From the NCBI GenBank assembly GCA_900467185.1, contig UBPA01000021.1, positions 124,001-188,000 on the forward strand: a stretch of DNA of 64,000 nucleotides, read 5' to 3'. Source of the DNA: Hyphomicrobiales bacterium (GTDB lineage: Bacteria > Pseudomonadota > Alphaproteobacteria > Rhizobiales > Rhizobiaceae). This document shows, one piece after another, positions 59,648 to 64,000 of the stretch (position 1 is its first letter; each line of letters starts with the position of its first letter). The notes beneath the pieces are model-generated. The model saw only the letters and a list, made by a program, of their open reading frames with translations, was not told where the DNA came from and made no database searches. The translations under genes and the position numbers were made by a program.

Positions 59648-60709
59648 ATGACGCGTTTAGAAAATACAAATCGCAACCGTAAGCTTTCACTGCTTGTGTC
59701 TATGACGATCCCGTTCATGTCCATTGGGAACGTCGCGGCGCAGGAAATGGCTAAGCCGACAGCCGATATGCAGGCCGTGCTCGACAAACTCGGTGCACTC
59801 GAAGCCAAGCCCTTCTCCACTTTGACGGTTCCGGAAGCGCGGACTCAGGCATCACCGGCGGATGCCGCGCGCGCCGTTCAGTGGGACAAGCGCCTGTCGT
59901 CCAATCCTGATGCACAGGTCACTACCAAGGACATCACCATCCCCTCAAAAGAGGGTGGGATAGCTGCACGGGTCTATATTCCCGGAGGCAAGGGTCCGTT
60001 CCCCGTTGTGGTCTACTATCACGGCGGCGGATGGGTCGTAGCCGACATCAACGTCTACGACGGTGCACCTCGCGCCATGGCGCTTGGTGCGAACGCGATC
60101 GTCGTATCCGTTGAGTACCGTCACGCGCCTGAACACAAGTTCCCAGCCGCGCACGACGACGCTTGGACCGCATACACGTGGGTTGTGGAGAATATCCACG
60201 AGCTGAACGGCGACGCTGACAAAATCGCAGTCGCCGGAGAAAGCGCGGGCGGGAACCTTGCGGCCAACGTCGCCCTGATGGCGAAGGAGAAGAAGACGAA
60301 GCAGCCCCTTCACCAGTTGCTGGTCTATCCCGTCGCCGGAAGCGACATGGACACGCCGTCCTACAAAGAGAACGCCAACGCCAAGCCACTCGGCAAGGCC
60401 GACATGGAATGGTTCGTGAAAAATACTGTGACATCGATGGACGAGACGAAGGATCCGCGGATCAACCTCAACGGTCGATCGGATCTGGCGGGCGTAGCAC
60501 CTGCGACGGTGATCCTCGCCCAGATCGATCCCCTCCGCTCCGACGGCGAGACCTATGCGGCCAAGCTGAAAGACGCGGGTGTCGCAGTCAACCTCAAGAC
60601 TTTCGAGGGCGTGACACACGAGTTCTTCGGCATGGGCAAAGTCGTTCCCGAGGCCAAACAGGCGCTCGACCTCGCTGTCGCCGACCTGACATCCGCATTC
60701 AAGAAATAA
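59648..60709 (+). CDS. Exported alpha/beta-hydrolase (HSL-type esterase)
   Basis: 353 residues. The N-terminal hydrophobic stretch ending N-V-A-A-Q-E looks like a signal peptide. HSL-family motifs: oxyanion H-G-G-G-W, nucleophile elbow G-E-S-A-G-G, the D-P-L-R-S-D acid region and the final G-V-T-H-E-F-F histidine. Strong ribosome site (AAGGAG). Family members hydrolyse short acyl esters. Followed by a DUF4142 gene after 11 bp in the same operon. Confidence 0.88.
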   Translation: MTRLENTNRNRKLSLLVSMTIPFMSIGNVAAQEMAKPTADMQAVLDKLGALEAKPFSTLTVPEARTQASPADAARAVQWDKRLSSNPDAQVTTKDITIPSKEGGIAARVYIPGGKGPFPVVVYYHGGGWVVADINVYDGAPRAMALGANAIVVSVEYRHAPEHKFPAAHDDAWTAYTWVVENIHELNGDADKIAVAGESAGGNLAANVALMAKEKKTKQPLHQLLVYPVAGSDMDTPSYKENANAKPLGKADMEWFVKNTVTSMDETKDPRINLNGRSDLAGVAPATVILAQIDPLRSDGETYAAKLKDAGVAVNLKTFEGVTHEFFGMGKVVPEAKQALDLAVADLTSAFKK

Positions 60710-60720
60710 GGATCACGTCC

Positions 60721-61248
60721 ATGAACAAGCTGCTATCCGCCTCTCTTCTTTCGGTGTCCTTGCTGATGTCGCCGGCGACCTTCGCCGCGATGCCAGCCAG
60801 CGCCGACGAGGCCGCCGCTCCGATGACCATCGACAAGGCGTCTTTCGTCAAAGTCGTCACAAGTTCCAACGCGTTCGAAATCGAGTCCAGCAAGCTGGCC
60901 GAGCAGAAGGCAAAAGACGCGGACGTCAAGACGTTCGCCGCCCAGATGATCAAGGACCACACACTGGCGGGCGAGGAGCTGAAAAAGGCTGCCGCTCTCG
61001 GTGATGAAGCGCCGAAGCTTTCACCAAAACACGCAGCCATGATCGAAACGCTCAAAGGGGCGTCCGAGCAGGACTTCCAGCCGCTTTACATTGATATGCA
61101 GACGGTAGCGCATATGGAGGCGGTCACTTTGTTTGCGACATACGCCAAGGGTGGCGACGACCAAGCCGTTAAAAAGTTTGCTGCAGAAACGTTGCCCAAG
61201 CTTGAAATGCACAAGGCACATGTCATGAAGCTCGTCGCCGGACACTGA
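60721..61248 (+). CDS. DUF4142 secreted ferritin-like protein
   Basis: 175 residues. Signal peptide to about residue 28, then a DUF4142 four-helix domain: FVKVVTSSNAFEIESSKLAE, F-A-A-Q-M-I-K-D-H-T, Y-I-D-M-Q-T-V-A-H and a final L-P-K-L-E-M-H-K-A-H. Periplasmic; homologues are often stress-related but their activity is unknown. AAGGA lies before the start. A terminator follows. Confidence 0.9.
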   Translation: MNKLLSASLLSVSLLMSPATFAAMPASADEAAAPMTIDKASFVKVVTSSNAFEIESSKLAEQKAKDADVKTFAAQMIKDHTLAGEELKKAAALGDEAPKLSPKHAAMIETLKGASEQDFQPLYIDMQTVAHMEAVTLFATYAKGGDDQAVKKFAAETLPKLEMHKAHVMKLVAGH

Positions 61249-61262
61249 GCGACGTGTAGGTC

Positions 61263-61298
61263 GGAGGGCCTCGAACATTGCGGGGCCCTCCTCTTTGC
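61263..61298 (+). terminator. Rho-independent terminator of the esterase-DUF4142 operon
   Basis: GGAGGGCC / GGCCCTCC stem with a 13-base loop, followed by TCTTTGCT. It starts 14 bp after the DUF4142 stop. Confidence 0.75.
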
Positions 61299-61605
61299 TA
61301 TGCCGCTCACCAAGAGGGCCGCCCACGATTTCGGGGCTTCTGACCGACAAATTTACACCTGCGTTTTGCGGGTGGTCCTCTAGATCTTTATCGGCGGTCA
61401 TCAAATGGGCGCCTTCGCACACCAAGTCTATTGGAACGCAGAGGTTCTCCGTCGCATGACCTGTGGGTGAGGGTGGGTCAAGTAGGGACACACAAGAGGA
61501 ACCTAATGACGAGCAGACGGTGGCGGATCGCTGCACCAAGCTACCCCCCGGCATCTCCGAGCTGGCAACACCCTTGGTGAGATACAATGTCTCGTTCGAG
61601 AGAGC
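61299..61605. other. Convergent intergenic region, no gene recognised
   Basis: 307 bp between the terminator of the esterase operon and the end of the minus-strand CapA-like gene. Short frames only. Confidence 0.4.
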
Positions 61606-62841
61606 TTAAAAGCCGATATGTGCCGTATCGTTCTTGATGGTGACGTTAGATCCGAACGGAAGCGATTGTTGCTGAAACCTATGCAGGATCCTCGCGGCAT
61701 CGGCACCTCGTGCGAGATGGGGCATAAGACGGTCTTCCAATATGGTGTTCTGACCGCTGGACGTTGAGCCGATGACGACAGGATGAAACGTCATCCCTTT
61801 AAGGTCTCCTGCTTCACCGAAGACACACAACCCAATGACGCTCTCCCAGATTTCCGGTGCAGTCCACTGCGATTTCTCTGATTTGACGTGGAAAATGAAG
61901 TTGCCAAGGCTGTAGAAAATCGGTCGGTTTCGATAGATCTCCACCGGCTGCAGGACCGGGGCTCCGTGACTGACGAACATCGCTGCACCCGCATCAATGC
62001 AAGTTTTCGCAACATCTCCGACCCAAGTCGATACCTCATACCAGTCAGAAGCCCAGTGGTGGTGGTGAAGATAGGCGATCACGAGGCAGCCGGCCTCGGC
62101 GGCACTGTGGATCTCTGACAGATGCCTCGCCAGATTGGCCTCGTCGACTTTGACACTTCTTCCAAAATGCTCGGCGCGCCTGAAGATGGCCCGCGCGATA
62201 CAGATCTCGTTCTTGGGATCAAGCGTCGGTCGGTCGTCGGGCTGGCTGTCATTGCCCAGATCCATGTCGGTATAACCGACACGGTCGCGGATCAGTCGGA
62301 GATTTTCGAATGCCTCGGGATCGACATCGATGACCTTGGTTAGGTATAGCCGGTTGACGCCCGGGCGCTCGGGACGATCCTTGGCGGCGTCCCCGGCATA
62401 CATGAAGTCTGGCCCGGGTCCAGCATCCATGGCCACCAGCGCAACCTTCCGGCCGTTAAACGACCCCGTGCCTGCCCGCGCGGCCATGGTCTGGTTGCGC
62501 CCGATGCCGGCATGCAAGAAGCTGCGCTTCTCTACTTCCTCCAGCGTCGACAGGATCCCCGAGGGCCCGAGGTCGAAAGCGTGATTGTTCGATAGCGAAA
62601 GGCCTTGGAAACCCAGGTCCTTCAAACTGTCGAGAACGACGGGCCGACTGCTGCCGAAGAAGGACCCCTTCAGCGGCCACCCCCCATGCTGACCATCGAT
62701 TGTGCTCTCGAAGTTCGTGAACGCGAAATCGGCCTTTGCAAGCACGTCCCGTACACTCTGGAATGCCAGGTCGTCTGTGTTGCGAATGTCGTGCTTTATC
62801 AAGGACTGCCCGGTCACCGCGATCGTGAATGTCTTTGTCAT
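61606..62841 (-). CDS. CapA/PGA_cap-family metallophosphatase-like protein
   Basis: 411 residues. Motifs of the family related to the poly-gamma-glutamate protein CapA: AVTGQSLIKHD, F-T-N-F-E-S, G-L-S-L-S-N-N-H-A-F-D-L-G, H-A-G-I-G, Y-L-H-H-H-H-W, S-H-G-A-P-V-L-Q-P and FYSLGNFIFH. The Asn/His residues suit a calcineurin-like metal site. No signal peptide, unlike many CapA proteins, so it may be cytoplasmic. The ATG has AGGAG upstream. It lies just after (about 80 bp) a peptide-type ABC importer ATPase on the same strand, suggesting a joint role in handling a peptide or glutamyl compound; function is otherwise unknown. Confidence 0.82.
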   Translation of the reverse strand: MTKTFTIAVTGQSLIKHDIRNTDDLAFQSVRDVLAKADFAFTNFESTIDGQHGGWPLKGSFFGSSRPVVLDSLKDLGFQGLSLSNNHAFDLGPSGILSTLEEVEKRSFLHAGIGRNQTMAARAGTGSFNGRKVALVAMDAGPGPDFMYAGDAAKDRPERPGVNRLYLTKVIDVDPEAFENLRLIRDRVGYTDMDLGNDSQPDDRPTLDPKNEICIARAIFRRAEHFGRSVKVDEANLARHLSEIHSAAEAGCLVIAYLHHHHWASDWYEVSTWVGDVAKTCIDAGAAMFVSHGAPVLQPVEIYRNRPIFYSLGNFIFHVKSEKSQWTAPEIWESVIGLCVFGEAGDLKGMTFHPVVIGSTSSGQNTILEDRLMPHLARGADAARILHRFQQQSLPFGSNVTIKNDTAHIGF

Positions 62842-62923
62842 GGGAATGCTCCTGCGCTCCGAAAGGTGCTCAGCTGACTGAGGAAAACGAGGGGGTAGAA
62901 GCCTCTGTTGAGGTACGCCGCCG

Positions 62924-64000
62924 TCAGATGGTGAAACGCTCCGGGCGGGCGTCGATCAGGCAGCGCGTGTAGGCGTTCGTCGAACGGCCGAATATGAACT
63001 CCGGTGAACCGTCATCGACGACGCTGCCGTTCTGGAAGATGTAGATCGAACTGCAGAGGGCCTGCACGAGCGCAAGATCGTGCGATATGAACAACATGGA
63101 AATTCCATCCTGCGAGACGGCTTGTCCGAGGAGTTCCACGATCTCTGCCTGCACTGAAACATCAAGGGCTGACGTCGGTTCGTCAGCAACGATAATGCGC
63201 GGTCTGGCGAGAAGAGCGCGTGCAATGCAGACACGTTGTTTCTGCCCTCCCGACAGTTGGTGCGGGTATCGGGTCAAAAACGTCATCGGCAATCCCAGGC
63301 GATCCATGATGACGCTGATGACCAATCTTTCGTCCGTCGAGGGTGCACTGCCAAACCTGACGCTCTCCGCCAAGGTGTCGCCGATCGGCAGGCGGGGGTT
63401 GAGGGACATTGCAGGGTCCTGAAAGATCATCTGAACTCGCCCCAGCATGCCACCAGGCTGTCTCCTGCGTGTGACGTCAACGCGTGTTCCGTCGATAACA
63501 ATTTCGCCCTCGCATGCTGTCTCCAGACCCGCGATGATCCGACCGATCGTGCTCTTGCCACTTCCGCTTTCGCCAACGATGCCGGTGATGGCGCCAGGCT
63601 TGAGTTCGAGCGAGATATCCTGCAAAGCAGGCTTGCGCGGTTTGGTGCTCCAGCCGAAGCTCGTCCCGCCGAAGGCTTTGGTTACGCCGGACACAACAAG
63701 GATCGCTGCGCGTTTCGCCGGTTCATCATCATCATCCGCCGAAGCATGGTCCGCACCAGTGAACGCTGGATCAGCGCGCTTCCCGCTCGATAAGCGAAGT
63801 CTCGGAACGGCAGCGAGAAGGTCACGCGTATAGGGTTCCTGCGGATGATCGAGAAGCGTCGCTGTCGAGCCATGCTCCACGACAAGTCCGTCCCGCATGA
63901 CGACCACCGTATCGGCAATCTCCGAAATCACTCCCATGTCGTGGGTCACCAAAATGATCGAGACGCCAGTTTCCGCGACAAGGTCCCGCAGGAGCTGCAG
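62924..64000 (-). CDS. ABC importer double ATPase (Dpp/Gsi type), 5' part outside window
   Basis: The C-terminal 359 codons of a two-domain ATPase; the frame is open through the window edge. The end of the first domain is visible ([10 protein letters not shown] and the Dpp-type tail [16 protein letters not shown]). A linker of about 40 residues follows, then a complete second domain with Walker [11 protein letters not shown]-loop [26 protein letters not shown] and [14 protein letters not shown]. Permeases and the binding protein should lie upstream, beyond 64000. Distinct from the importer at 21860-27031. Confidence 0.92.
   Translation of the reverse strand: MQLLRDLVAETGVSIILVTHDMGVISEIADTVVVMRDGLVVEHGSTATLLDHPQEPYTRDLLAAVPRLRLSSGKRADPAFTGADHASADDDDEPAKRAAILVVSGVTKAFGGTSFGWSTKPRKPALQDISLELKPGAITGIVGESGSGKSTIGRIIAGLETACEGEIVIDGTRVDVTRRRQPGGMLGRVQMIFQDPAMSLNPRLPIGDTLAESVRFGSAPSTDERLVISVIMDRLGLPMTFLTRYPHQLSGGQKQRVCIARALLARPRIIVADEPTSALDVSVQAEIVELLGQAVSQDGISMLFISHDLALVQALCSSIYIFQNGSVVDDGSPEFIFGRSTNAYTRCLIDARPERFTI

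Noticed and set aside
59166-59690. 174-codon minus-strand frame before the esterase gene
   Set aside because: No recognisable domain, and it overlaps the strong ribosome site and start of the esterase gene.
1-64000. CRISPR array
   Set aside because: No regularly spaced direct repeats with unique spacers were seen on either strand and no cas gene is present.

Overview
The window reads as DNA from an alphaproteobacterium of the Rhizobium/Agrobacterium/Ensifer group. The evidence is a GC-rich sequence, rhizobial-type protein families (LOV-HWE histidine kinase, YghA-like Tat SDR, DUF892, DUF4142, many TetR/oxidoreductase pairs), remnants of IS66, IS630, IS3, IS5, IS6 and IS21 elements typical of rhizobial replicons, and sequences resembling EcfG (general stress sigma factor) promoters. 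No rRNA, ribosomal protein or replication gene is present, and about fourteen decayed mobile-element fragments are scattered through it. This fits an accessory region of a chromosome, chromid or megaplasmid.

Layout. 1-1870: the end of an AI-2 processing locus (lsrK, lsrG). 2361-7486: a signalling block with an EAL-PAS-GGDEF cyclic-di-GMP protein, a LOV blue-light HWE histidine kinase and a single-domain response regulator. 8072-14153: a FabF-like ketosynthase, a broken TetR repressor and an intact RND efflux pair. 14265-20164: GST, a frameshifted NmrA-like gene, TetR, IS6 and IS630 debris, then a divergent SDR/TetR pair. 20916-28397: a minus-strand operon of M20 amidohydrolase, Tat-exported solute-binding protein, two permeases, a double ATPase and a homocysteine S-methyltransferase-like enzyme. 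28506-31367: IS debris around another SDR/TetR pair. 31708-40138: a stress-flavoured block (small membrane peptide, zinc alcohol dehydrogenase, DUF892, truncated PhnA-like protein, sorbosone dehydrogenase-PEBP fusion, Tat SDR, Gly/Ser-rich secreted protein) with two EcfG-like promoter candidates.

41900-50570 is the most distinctive part: eight tightly packed carbohydrate genes in two divergent operons whose start codons are only about 30 bp apart. It encodes a fused sucrose-phosphate-synthase/phosphatase-type protein, five further recognisable glycosyltransferases (one with a zinc-ribbon N-terminus), one short putative GT-A protein and a GT29/sialyltransferase-like protein. There is no flippase, polymerase or exporter. 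An LtaS/phosphoglycerol-transferase-type membrane enzyme follows at 52023. My working idea is a cytosolic pathway for a sucrose- or mannosylfructose-derived oligosaccharide or glycoside. This is inference.

53791-57365 holds small secreted and regulatory genes, an XRE/winged-helix pair facing an unknown gene across repeated operator-like sites, a tRNA-like 3' remnant and IS66 debris. 57389-61248 has an AraC/quinone oxidoreductase pair and an esterase-DUF4142 operon. 61606-64000 has a CapA-like protein and the start of another peptide-type ABC importer, cut by the window edge.
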